From Stutzerimonas stutzeri (GTDB lineage: Bacteria > Pseudomonadota > Gammaproteobacteria > Pseudomonadales > Pseudomonadaceae), in assembly GCA_002339675.1 (NCBI GenBank), contig DDKB01000020.1, forward strand, positions 39,031 to 103,030: 64,000 nt of DNA. Direction: 5' to 3'. Below, piece after piece: positions 16,628-24,019 of the stretch. The notes beneath the pieces were generated by a model. It saw only the letters and a program-made list of their open reading frames with translations. It did not search any database and was not told where the DNA came from. The position numbers and the translations under genes were made by a program. The number at the start of each line of letters is the position of its first letter. Position 1 is the first letter of the stretch.

Positions 16628-18064
16628 TCAGCCTTCGTCGGTGTCGTCTTCGTCGGCGCTGTCACCCCCCATGCCCAGTTCCTTGATCTTGCGCGTCAGG
16701 GTGTTGCGCCCCCAGCCGAGCAACAAGGCGGCATCGCGGCGGCGGCCGGCGGTGTGCTTGAGCGCGGTCTCGATCATGATCCGTTCGAACGCCGGCACCG
16801 CTTCGTCGAGCAGGTTGGACTGGCCGCGTGCCAGGGCCTGGTCAGCCCAGTGGCGCAGGGCCTGTTCCCAGTTGTTCGAGGGCATGGCGTCGGCCGGCTG
16901 GCTGAGCAGCTCCGGGGGCAGGTCGTCGACGTGCACCTCGCGCCCAGATGCCATTACGGTGATCCAGCGACAGGTGTTTTCCAGCTGGCGGACGTTACCG
17001 GGCCAGGGCAGGTTCTGCAGATACTCTTCGGTTTCCGGTTTAAGCAGCTTGGTTTCGACCGCCAGTTCCTTGGCCGCGTTGGCGAGGAAATGCCCGGCCA
17101 GCGTCGGAATGTCTTCACGGCGGTCGGACAGGCGCGGAATGTGGATGCGAATGACGTTCAGGCGATGGAACAGGTCTTCGCGGAATTTGCCGGCCTGGAC
17201 CAGGGTTTCCAGGTCCTGGTGGGTCGCGGCGATGATTCGTACGTCGACCTTGACCGGCGTGTGCCCGCCGACGCGGTAGAACTCGCCATCGGCCAGCACG
17301 CGCAGCAGGCGGGTCTGGGTGTCGGCGGGCATGTCGCCGATTTCGTCGAGGAACAGGGTGCCGCCGTCGGCCTGCTCGAAGCGGCCGCGGCGCTGGTTGG
17401 CCGCGCCGGTGAAGGCGCCTTTCTCGTGGCCGAACAGCTCGGACTCCATCAGGTCCTTGGGGATCGCCGCCATGTTCAGCGCGATGAACGGCGAAGCGGC
17501 GCGCGGGCTGTGGCGGTGCAGGGCGTGGGCGACCAATTCCTTGCCGGTACCGGACTCGCCGTTGATCAGCACGGTGATGTTCGAGTGCGAGAGCCGACCG
17601 ATCGCGCGGAACACCTCCTGCATCGCCGGCGCCTCACCGATGATTTCCGGCGTGTGCCGCTGGTCGGCCGGCGCCTTCAAGCCCTGTTGCTCCTGGGCAT
17701 GCTGGTTGGCGCGTTTGACCAGCGACACGGCTTCGTCGACGTCGAACGGCTTGGGCAGGTATTCGAACGCACCGCCCTGGTAGGAGGCCACGGCGCTGTC
17801 GAGGTCCGAGTGCGCAGTCATGATGATGACCGGCAGTCGCGGATAGAGGTCGCGGATCTGCGCCAGCAGGTCAAGGCCGCTGACGCCGGGCATGCGAATG
17901 TCGGAGAGGATCACGTCGGGCTGCTGCCGTGCGAGCTTGGCCAGCACGCTGTCGGCGCTGTCGAAGCTCTGCGTGGTCATGCCTTCCTGCTGCAGGGCCT
18001 TTTCCAGGACCCAGCGGATGGAGCGGTCGTCGTCGACGATCCAGACAGTTTCGCTGCGGCTCAT
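16628..18064 (-). CDS. ntrC: Nitrogen regulation response regulator NtrC (NR-I)
   Basis: Sigma-54 enhancer-binding activator of nitrogen assimilation genes. The 478-aa product has a receiver domain (acidic DDD at 11-13, phospho-acceptor Asp55 in SDIRMPG, Lys in YLPKPFD), a central AAA+ domain with GESGTGKE Walker A, the sigma-54 contact GAFTGA and FLDEIGDMP Walker B, and a C-terminal Fis-type helix-turn-helix (DAALLLGWGRNTLTRKIKELGM). I chose the ATG at 18064, preceded by AAGGAG; it overlaps the ntrB stop by four bases. The glnA regulatory region 4 kb away carries matching binding sites. Confidence 0.97.
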   Translation of the reverse strand: MSRSETVWIVDDDRSIRWVLEKALQQEGMTTQSFDSADSVLAKLARQQPDVILSDIRMPGVSGLDLLAQIRDLYPRLPVIIMTAHSDLDSAVASYQGGAFEYLPKPFDVDEAVSLVKRANQHAQEQQGLKAPADQRHTPEIIGEAPAMQEVFRAIGRLSHSNITVLINGESGTGKELVAHALHRHSPRAASPFIALNMAAIPKDLMESELFGHEKGAFTGAANQRRGRFEQADGGTLFLDEIGDMPADTQTRLLRVLADGEFYRVGGHTPVKVDVRIIAATHQDLETLVQAGKFREDLFHRLNVIRIHIPRLSDRREDIPTLAGHFLANAAKELAVETKLLKPETEEYLQNLPWPGNVRQLENTCRWITVMASGREVHVDDLPPELLSQPADAMPSNNWEQALRHWADQALARGQSNLLDEAVPAFERIMIETALKHTAGRRRDAALLLGWGRNTLTRKIKELGMGGDSADEDDTDEG

Positions 18065-19143
18065 GCGGTTGGTGCTCCTTGTTCCAGCGGCAGGAAGATC
18101 GAGAACGCGGTATGCCCGGGATGGCTTTCGCATTCGATCAGGCCCTGGTGCTGACTGATGATGTTCTGGGTGATGGCCAGGCCCAGTCCGGTGCCGTCCG
18201 GACGGCCGCTGACCATCGGGTAGAAAAGCGTGTTCTGCAGTTCGGCGGGGATGCCCGGGCCGTTGTCGATGATCTCGATGCGCGCCACCAGGCGATGCCG
18301 GATGTGACCAATGGTGAACTGGCGCAGGGTGCGGGTGCGCAGCGTCAGCCGTCCAAGCCCGAGTTCGGTTTGCCCGGCGAGCGCCTGCATGGCGTTGCGC
18401 ATGATATTGAGCACCGCCTGGATCATCTGCTCGCGGTCCATCAGGACCTCGGGGATGCTCGGGTCGTAGTCGCGCACCAAAATGAGGCTGCCCTGGCATT
18501 CGGCTTCGATCAGGCTGGCAACGTGTTCCAGCACTTCGTGGATGTTGGTCATCGACAGCGACGGCAACTTGTTCGAGCCGAGCATGCGGTCGACCAGGTT
18601 CCTCAGGCGGTCGGCCTCCTCGATGATGACGCCGGTGTAGTCCTTCAGGTGTTCCTCGGGCAGCTCGCGGGCCAGCAGCTGCGCTGCCCCGCGAATGCCG
18701 CCCAGCGGGTTCTTGATCTCGTGGGCCAGACCGCGGACCAGCAGCTTGGTCGTTTCATGCGCCGAGAGTTGTGCCTCTTCCTTGGTGATGCGCAGCAAGC
18801 GGTCGCGTGGCAGCACCTCCAGCAAGAGCATGGTTTCCTGCCGCGTGAGGATTGGGGTGACGGCATAGTCGACCGTCAGCGCCTGGCCATTGGTCGAGGT
18901 CAGGGTCGCTTCGCGCTTGGTGAAAGGGTGTGCCTGTTCGACCGCCTGGCGCAGCGCCGCCAGCGCCTCGGACGATTCGGTGAACAGCTCGCTGATGAAC
19001 TGGCCGTGGCTGCGCTGGCCGCTGACGGCCAGTAGCATCTCGGCCGCCGGGTTCATGTATTCCAGGCGCAGCCGCGAGTCGAGCAGCAGCGTCGCGGTGG
19101 TGAGGTTCTCGATCAGCAGGCGCTGTAGGGCTTCGTTGATCAT
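18061..19143 (-). CDS. ntrB: Nitrogen regulation sensor histidine kinase NtrB (NR-II)
   Basis: Cytosolic histidine kinase/phosphatase for NtrC, controlled by PII. The 360-aa product has an N-terminal PAS-like domain (MNPAAEMLLAVSGQRSHGQFISELF), the H-box GLAHEIKNPLGGIRGAAQLL (phospho-acceptor His141), N-box IMRNAMQAL, and G-boxes DNGPGIP and GTGLGLAI. No transmembrane segment is present, as expected. I chose the ATG at 19143 (MINEALQRLLIENLTTATLLL); an in-frame ATG at 19155 is possible, and neither has a strong ribosome-binding site. It overlaps ntrC by four bases. Confidence 0.95.
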   Translation of the reverse strand: MINEALQRLLIENLTTATLLLDSRLRLEYMNPAAEMLLAVSGQRSHGQFISELFTESSEALAALRQAVEQAHPFTKREATLTSTNGQALTVDYAVTPILTRQETMLLLEVLPRDRLLRITKEEAQLSAHETTKLLVRGLAHEIKNPLGGIRGAAQLLARELPEEHLKDYTGVIIEEADRLRNLVDRMLGSNKLPSLSMTNIHEVLEHVASLIEAECQGSLILVRDYDPSIPEVLMDREQMIQAVLNIMRNAMQALAGQTELGLGRLTLRTRTLRQFTIGHIRHRLVARIEIIDNGPGIPAELQNTLFYPMVSGRPDGTGLGLAITQNIISQHQGLIECESHPGHTAFSIFLPLEQGAPTA

Positions 19144-19310
19144 GGCAGTCTGCATCCGGTGGGTAGGTCGGGAAATGCAAGAAGCAAACCAAGGCGCTCC
19201 GTTTCGGCGCGGCGCCGTAATCACTCGCGCTCCAGAGCGGGGCACCGCAAATCCCAATGGGCTTGGATCAGCTCATGCCAGTGTATGCACCATTTCGGTG
19301 CGCTGCATGG

Positions 19311-19946
19311 TCAGAGAAAGGGCACGAAAGGGATATCGCGTTTTTCCTTCGGCTTGTCCTTGAGTGGACATTCCGGCCGTACGCCGTAATCGGCCCGTTT
19401 GCAGGGGCGGGCCATGCGCCGCTGGGCCAGGGAGGTGCGCATCAGGTGGAAGGTGCTCGGCAGGCTGCTCTGCACGGGCTCACCCTGGGCGTCGATCACC
19501 TCCAGCGTCAGCTGGTGCGTGCCGCGATCGACATTCTCCAGCGCGAAGGCCGCCTGCTCGGTGGGTTCCCCGGTGGCGGCGCCGTCGAGCAGCAGGCGGT
19601 ATCGATGGCCGGGATGCAGTCCCGGATCGCTGGTGGCGGTGACCGACAGCTCGCCGGCGTTGTTACGGATGGTCGCGTCGGGCTCCGGCTGGATCAGGTC
19701 CAGAACGGCATAGCCCGGTGTGGGCGCCTTGATGACCCTAGTTGGCGGCGGCGCCGGCTCGGGCAGCGGCTGTGCGGGCATTCGGTTGGAGGGTCTGGTC
19801 TCGACCGTCTCGGTTGCATGGTTGCCGGGGCGATCGGTAAACACCCGATTGCCCGCCTCGTCGATATAGCTGTAGATCGCCGCGCTTGCCGGCAGGGCAG
19901 GCATCAGCAGCAGCGCGAGCAGGCCGAGTCCCGGCAGGTGTGTCAT
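19311..19946 (-). CDS. DUF4124 domain secreted protein (distal copy)
   Basis: A 211-aa exported protein: signal peptide LGLLALLLMPALPASAA, then the short DUF4124 motif IYSYIDEAGNRVFTDRPG, a proline-rich linker (PLPEPAPPPTRV), and a beta-rich C-terminal domain with HRYRLLLDGA and ENVDRGTHQLTLEV. DUF4124 proteins are common in pseudomonads and have no settled function. The start overlaps the stop of the preceding DUF4124 gene by four bases, and both proteins share the same layout, so this is a tandem duplicate. It has an extra ~35-residue basic C-terminal tail with two cysteines. Confidence 0.88.
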   Translation of the reverse strand: MTHLPGLGLLALLLMPALPASAAIYSYIDEAGNRVFTDRPGNHATETVETRPSNRMPAQPLPEPAPPPTRVIKAPTPGYAVLDLIQPEPDATIRNNAGELSVTATSDPGLHPGHRYRLLLDGAATGEPTEQAAFALENVDRGTHQLTLEVIDAQGEPVQSSLPSTFHLMRTSLAQRRMARPCKRADYGVRPECPLKDKPKEKRDIPFVPFL

Positions 19947-20467
19947 CGCCGGGCCGGGCTGTTGGTATGGACGCGCTGCACGGTGAACTGCTCCGAGGCG
20001 CGCTGCACCACTTCACCGCCGCTCAGCACCTCGACTTCAAGCAGGTGCGTGCCGCGGTCGACGTTGTTCAACTGCAGCGCCGTGCTGGTGCTGGCGTCGT
20101 CTTGCGGCTGGCCATCGAGCAGGAAGCGGATCCGGTGGTTCTGGCGCAGTGGCGGGTCCAGCTGGGCATTGACCACAAAGGTGCCGTTGTTTGCCCGCAG
20201 CGCCTGCTCGTCGGGAATGCCGCCAATCGATAGGCTGCGGTACGGCGGCTGGCCTGCTTCGTCCTGCCCCTTTGCTAGGGGTGGCGGGGCGTCCGGGGTC
20301 TTGATGTTCACCGTATTGGCCGGTGGCAGCTCCACGGCGTCCGCGGCCACGCCTTCGGGCGGCTGGTTGGTGAAGACCGTGTTGCCACGGTCGTCGGTGT
20401 ATTTGTAGATCTGCGCCAGGGCTGGCGCCGTGAGCACGAGTAGCAGGCTGAGCAATGCAATGCGCAT
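19943..20467 (-). CDS. DUF4124 domain secreted protein (proximal copy)
   Basis: A 174-aa exported protein with signal peptide MRIALLSLLLVLTAPALAQ, the DUF4124 motif IYKYTDDRGNTVFTNQPPEG, a linker, and a C-terminal domain with HRIRFLLDGQPQ and NNVDRGTHLLEVEVLSGG. I chose the ATG at 20467, directly preceded by GGAGCTTCCC and giving a clean signal peptide; the longer frame is not supported. It lies between ntrB and glnA, an arrangement seen in other pseudomonads, but no nitrogen-related role is evident in the sequence. Confidence 0.9.
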   Translation of the reverse strand: MRIALLSLLLVLTAPALAQIYKYTDDRGNTVFTNQPPEGVAADAVELPPANTVNIKTPDAPPPLAKGQDEAGQPPYRSLSIGGIPDEQALRANNGTFVVNAQLDPPLRQNHRIRFLLDGQPQDDASTSTALQLNNVDRGTHLLEVEVLSGGEVVQRASEQFTVQRVHTNSPARR

Positions 20468-20605
20468 GGGAAGCTCCGCAGGTGGGTTGGGCAAGCCTTG
20501 CACCGAGTGGGCGAGCAGGCAAGGGCGAACGCTGCGATTTGGGATGGAGGCCCATGGCTGGGCGCGTCCGACACAGCGGCATTGCCTAATGACATCGCAG
20601 AAACG

Positions 20606-20633
20606 AAAAAGCCTCCCGAAGGAGGCCTTTTCT
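20606..20633 (-). terminator. Rho-independent terminator of glnA
   Basis: On the minus strand, AAAAGGCCTCC-TTCG-GGAGGCTTTTT: a six-base-pair GC stem (GCCTCC/GGAGGC, 20611-20626) with a stable TTCG tetraloop and T-rich tail, 16 bases beyond the glnA stop. Confidence 0.93.
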
Positions 20634-20648
20634 GTCACACGGTCTGGA

Positions 20649-22055
20649 TCAGACGCTGTAGTACAGGTCGTATTCCAGCGGGTGAACGAAGGTGCGGACC
20701 TTGATTTCTTCCTCGCTCTTCAGCTCGAGGTAGGCATCGATGAAGTCGTCGGAGAACACGCCGCCCTTGGTCAGGAACGCGCGGCCTTTGTCGAGTTCTT
20801 CCAGGGCTTCCTTCAGGCTGCCGCAGACCTGCGGGATCAGCTTGCCTTCTTCCGGCGGCAGATCGTACAGGTTCTTATCGGCGGCATCGCCAGGGTGGAT
20901 CTTGTTCTGGATACCGTCCAGGCCAGCCATCAGCAGTGCGGCGAAGCACAGGTAGGGGTTGGCAGCCGGATCCGGGAAGCGCGCTTCGATGCGGCGGGCT
21001 TTCGGGCTGGACACGTACGGAATACGGATCGAGGCGGAACGGTTGCGTGCCGAGTAAGCCAGCATGACCGGTGCTTCGAAGCCCGGGACCAGGCGCTTGT
21101 AGGAGTTGGTCGACGGGTTGGTGAAGCCGTTCAGCGCCTTGCCGTGCTTGATGATGCCGCCGATGAAGTACAGGGCGGTCTCGGACAGGCCGGCATAGCC
21201 TTCGCCAGCGAAGGTGTTCTTGCCGTCCTTGGAGATCGACATGTGTACGTGCATGCCCGAACCGTTGTCGCCGTACAGCGGCTTCGGCATGAAGGTCGCG
21301 GTCTTGCCATAGGCGTCGGCGACGTTGTGCACGCAGTACTTCAGGGTCTGAACTTCGTCAGCCTTGTTGACCAGGGTGTTGAACTTCACGCCGATTTCGT
21401 TCTGACCGGCAGTCGCCACTTCGTGGTGATGCACTTCGACGACCAGGCCCATCTCTTCCATGGCATTGCACATGGCAGTACGGATTTCGTGGTCGTGGTC
21501 GCACGGCGGAACCGGGAAATAGCCGCCTTTAACAGCGGGGCGATGGCCCTTGTTGCCGCCTTCGACGTCCTGGTCGGTCATCCAGGATCCCTGCTCGGAG
21601 TAGATCTTGAACATCGAGCCGGAGATGTCCGACTTGAACTTGACCTGATCGAAGATGAAAAACTCCGGCTCCGGGCCGACGAATACAGTGTCACCGATGC
21701 CGGTGGACTTGAGGAATTCCTCGGCGCGCTTGGCGATGGAGCGCGGGTCGCGGTCGTAGCCCTGCATGGTGCTCGGCTCGACGATGTCACAGACCAGAAT
21801 CAGGGTCGGCTCTTCGGTGAACGGATCCAGCACGGCGGTCTCGTCGACCGGCATCAGGATCATGTCGGAGGCTTCGATACCCTTCCAGCCATGGATGGAC
21901 GAGCCGTCGAACATCTTGCCGTGTTCGAAGAAGTCTTCGTCCTGAGCGTCACGCGCCGGGACGGTCACGTGGTGCTGCTTGCCCTTGGTGTCGGTGAAGC
22001 GCAGATCAATCCACTTCACATCGTAATCTTTGATCAGTTGAAGCGACTTCGACAT
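20649..22055 (-). CDS. glnA: Glutamine synthetase type I
   Basis: Ligates ammonia to glutamate at the cost of ATP; dodecameric, the central enzyme of nitrogen assimilation. The 468-aa product has MFDGSSIHGW, the latch/active-site NGSGMHVHMSI, the flap-region NPSTNSYKRLVPGFEAPV and RIEARFPDPAANPYL. The adenylylation site NLYDLPPEE has its tyrosine at residue 397, the same number as in E. coli, so the enzyme is probably adenylylated by GlnE. I chose the ATG at 22055, preceded by TTGGAG; an upstream TTG four codons earlier overlaps that site. Expression is predicted from a sigma-54/NtrC promoter. Confidence 0.98.
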   Translation of the reverse strand: MSKSLQLIKDYDVKWIDLRFTDTKGKQHHVTVPARDAQDEDFFEHGKMFDGSSIHGWKGIEASDMILMPVDETAVLDPFTEEPTLILVCDIVEPSTMQGYDRDPRSIAKRAEEFLKSTGIGDTVFVGPEPEFFIFDQVKFKSDISGSMFKIYSEQGSWMTDQDVEGGNKGHRPAVKGGYFPVPPCDHDHEIRTAMCNAMEEMGLVVEVHHHEVATAGQNEIGVKFNTLVNKADEVQTLKYCVHNVADAYGKTATFMPKPLYGDNGSGMHVHMSISKDGKNTFAGEGYAGLSETALYFIGGIIKHGKALNGFTNPSTNSYKRLVPGFEAPVMLAYSARNRSASIRIPYVSSPKARRIEARFPDPAANPYLCFAALLMAGLDGIQNKIHPGDAADKNLYDLPPEEGKLIPQVCGSLKEALEELDKGRAFLTKGGVFSDDFIDAYLELKSEEEIKVRTFVHPLEYDLYYSV

Positions 22056-22155
22056 GGTGCTCTCCAAGTGGTGGAAGCGTTGACTGGCAGGCTTCCGAAG
22101 TCAGGGGGTGAAGGCGGGCGGTGATGTTCCGCCATGGCGACCTGCCTCACAAGGG

Positions 22156-22171
22156 AGCAAATTGCATGCCA
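22156..22171 (-). promoter_or_regulatory. Sigma-54 promoter of glnA
   Basis: The minus strand reads TGGCATGCAATTTGCT, matching the RpoN consensus TGGCAY-N5-TTGCW exactly, with the -24 GG and -12 GC at the required spacing. It lies about 100 bases upstream of the glnA start codon. Confidence 0.92.
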
Positions 22172-22254
22172 GTGCTCCGTGATGGGTCCTGGCGCCGCCG
22201 GCGGGCCTCTGCTGCGGATGGTGAGATCAGGCGAGCCGATTTCTCAGCAACAGA

Positions 22255-22271
22255 GGCGCCAGATTGGTGCG
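22255..22271 (-). promoter_or_regulatory. NtrC-like binding site (promoter-proximal)
   Basis: The minus strand reads CGCACCAATCTGGCGCC, an imperfect dyad resembling the NtrC consensus TGCACTAAAATGGTGCA. Its centre is 31 bases from the stronger site at 22286, three helical turns, as in classical glnA enhancers. Confidence 0.65.
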
Positions 22272-22285
22272 TATCTAGTTGCAGA

Positions 22286-22302
22286 TGACCCATTATGGTG
22301 CA
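22286..22302 (-). promoter_or_regulatory. NtrC-like binding site (promoter-distal)
   Basis: The minus strand reads TGCACCATAATGGGTCA, agreeing with the enteric glnA NtrC site at 12 or 13 of 17 positions. It is about 120 bases upstream of the sigma-54 promoter, a normal enhancer distance. Confidence 0.75.
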
Positions 22303-22396
22303 TATGGCGGTCGCCCGATAAAACTGACTAAAGCTTGATCAAATTCCGATATACTCCGCCCCCCTCTTTTTACGCCTGACCGGCGCCGCGCTGTCC

Positions 22397-23851
22397 ATGA
22401 AGCTGATCGTCAAGGTTTTCCCCGAAATCACCATCAAGAGCCCACCGGTACGCAAGGGCTTCATTCGCCAGTTGGCGAAGAACATCCGTACCGTGTTGCG
22501 CGACCTCGATCCCGAACTGCGGGTGGAAGGGGTGTGGGACAACGTCGAGGTGGAAACCGCCTGCAGCGAGCCTAAGCAGCTGCACGAGATGATCGAGCGC
22601 CTGCGCTGCACACCGGGCATCGCACACTGCCTGGAGGTGCACGAGTACCCGCTGGGGGATCTGGACGACATCGTCGAGAAGTGCAAGTCGCACTTTGCCG
22701 AGCGGCTGGCCGGCAGGATCTTCGCGGTGCGCTGCAAGCGCGCCGGCAAACACCCGTTCAGTTCGATGGACGTCGAGCGCCACGTGGGCAGCGAGCTGCG
22801 TGTGCAATGCGGCGCCGCCGGTATCTCGCTGAAAGCGCCGGAGATTGAAGTGCGGATGGAGATCCGCGACCAGCGCCTGTTTGTCGTGCATGCGCAGCAT
22901 GACGGCATTGGCGGCTATCCGCTGGGCGCGTTGGAGCAGACGTTGGTGCTGATGTCCGGTGGTTTCGATTCCACCGTGGCGGCCTACCAGATGATGCGTC
23001 GCGGGCTGATGACCCATTTCTGCTTCTTCAATCTCGGCGGCCGTGCCCATGAGCTGGGCGTGATGGAAGTGGCCCACTATTTATGGAAGAAGTACGGCAG
23101 TTCGCACCGGGTACTGTTTATCAGTGTGCCCTTCGAGGAAGTCGTCGGTGAGATCCTCGAGAAAGTCGACGATAGCCAGATGGGCGTCGTGCTCAAGCGC
23201 ATGATGCTGCGGGTGTCGACCCAGATAGCCGAGCGGCTGCACATCGACGCCCTGGTCACCGGCGAGGCCATTTCCCAGGTTTCCAGCCAGACCCTGCCGA
23301 ACCTGTCGGTCATCGATTCGGCCACCGATATGCTGGTGCTGCGGCCGCTGATCGCCAGTCACAAGCAGGACATCATCGACACCGCGTTCGAGATAGGCAC
23401 CGCCGAGTTCGCCAAGAACATGCCCGAGTACTGTGGCGTGATCTCGAAAAATCCGACGACCAAGGCCAAGCGCTACCGCATCGAACATGAAGAAAAGCAG
23501 TTCGACATGGCGGTGCTCGAGCGGGCCATGGCCAACACGCGTCAGGTGGCCATCGATCGCGTGATCGACGAGCTGGGCCAGGATGTGCAAGTTGAAGAAG
23601 TGGTCGAGGCGAGCGCTGGGCAGGTGGTAATCGACATCCGCCACCCCGACCTTGTCGAGGACGAACCTCTGCAGCTGCAGGGCATCGAAGTGCAAACGCT
23701 GCCGTTCTATGCGCTGAACAACCGCTTCAAGGAGCTGGATGAGAACCGCCAGTACCTGCTGTATTGCGATAAAGGTGTCATGAGCCGCCTGCATGCTCAT
23801 CATTTGTTGAGCGAGGGGCATGTCAATGTGCGCGTTTATCGTCCGAGCTAA
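22397..23851 (+). CDS. thiI: tRNA 4-thiouridine synthase / thiamine sulfur carrier ThiI with rhodanese domain
   Basis: Installs sulfur at U8 of tRNA and, through its C-terminal rhodanese domain, supplies sulfur for the thiamine thiazole. The 484-aa protein has an N-terminal ferredoxin-like plus THUMP region (about 1-165), the PP-loop SGGFDS (187-192), and a C-terminal rhodanese-like domain with the active cysteine at 457 (LLYCDKGVMS). This is the long, E. coli-type ThiI. It is transcribed divergently from glnA. The ATG at 22397 follows the CTGTCC sequence; the ribosome-binding site is weak. Confidence 0.96.
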   Translation: MKLIVKVFPEITIKSPPVRKGFIRQLAKNIRTVLRDLDPELRVEGVWDNVEVETACSEPKQLHEMIERLRCTPGIAHCLEVHEYPLGDLDDIVEKCKSHFAERLAGRIFAVRCKRAGKHPFSSMDVERHVGSELRVQCGAAGISLKAPEIEVRMEIRDQRLFVVHAQHDGIGGYPLGALEQTLVLMSGGFDSTVAAYQMMRRGLMTHFCFFNLGGRAHELGVMEVAHYLWKKYGSSHRVLFISVPFEEVVGEILEKVDDSQMGVVLKRMMLRVSTQIAERLHIDALVTGEAISQVSSQTLPNLSVIDSATDMLVLRPLIASHKQDIIDTAFEIGTAEFAKNMPEYCGVISKNPTTKAKRYRIEHEEKQFDMAVLERAMANTRQVAIDRVIDELGQDVQVEEVVEASAGQVVIDIRHPDLVEDEPLQLQGIEVQTLPFYALNNRFKELDENRQYLLYCDKGVMSRLHAHHLLSEGHVNVRVYRPS

Positions 23852-24019
23852 ACAGCCCGGCCTGCTGGGCGGCAGTATCCGCCATCGCCCTCCCGACCCG
23901 CTTCGCGGCTGAATGCTGCGACACGTCGTTGAAACGAACCTCCTTCTTCATCCAATTTTTCGCGTTGGGCCGCTCGATGCACCTGCCGAGTCGCCCGACC
24001 CAACTACGAGACCGCTACT

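Larger units (their letters stand above)
22056..22396. other. Divergent glnA/thiI regulatory region
   Basis: A 341-base gap with no gene. It carries the glnA sigma-54 promoter (22156-22171) and two NtrC-like enhancers (22255-22271, 22286-22302). Nearer thiI, a TATACT -10 element lies at about 22350-22355 without a good -35. The 5' untranslated leader of glnA would be roughly 90 bases. Confidence 0.75.

Noticed and set aside
16754..18154. 466-codon plus-strand frame opposite ntrC
   Set aside because: Shadow of ntrC; no ribosome-binding site or family motifs.
20430..22124. 564-codon plus-strand frame opposite glnA
   Set aside because: Antisense shadow of glnA; it also runs through the glnA terminator.
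23852..24019. TTGAAA upstream of typA as a second heat-shock promoter
   Set aside because: No CCCCAT-type -10 at suitable spacing follows it.
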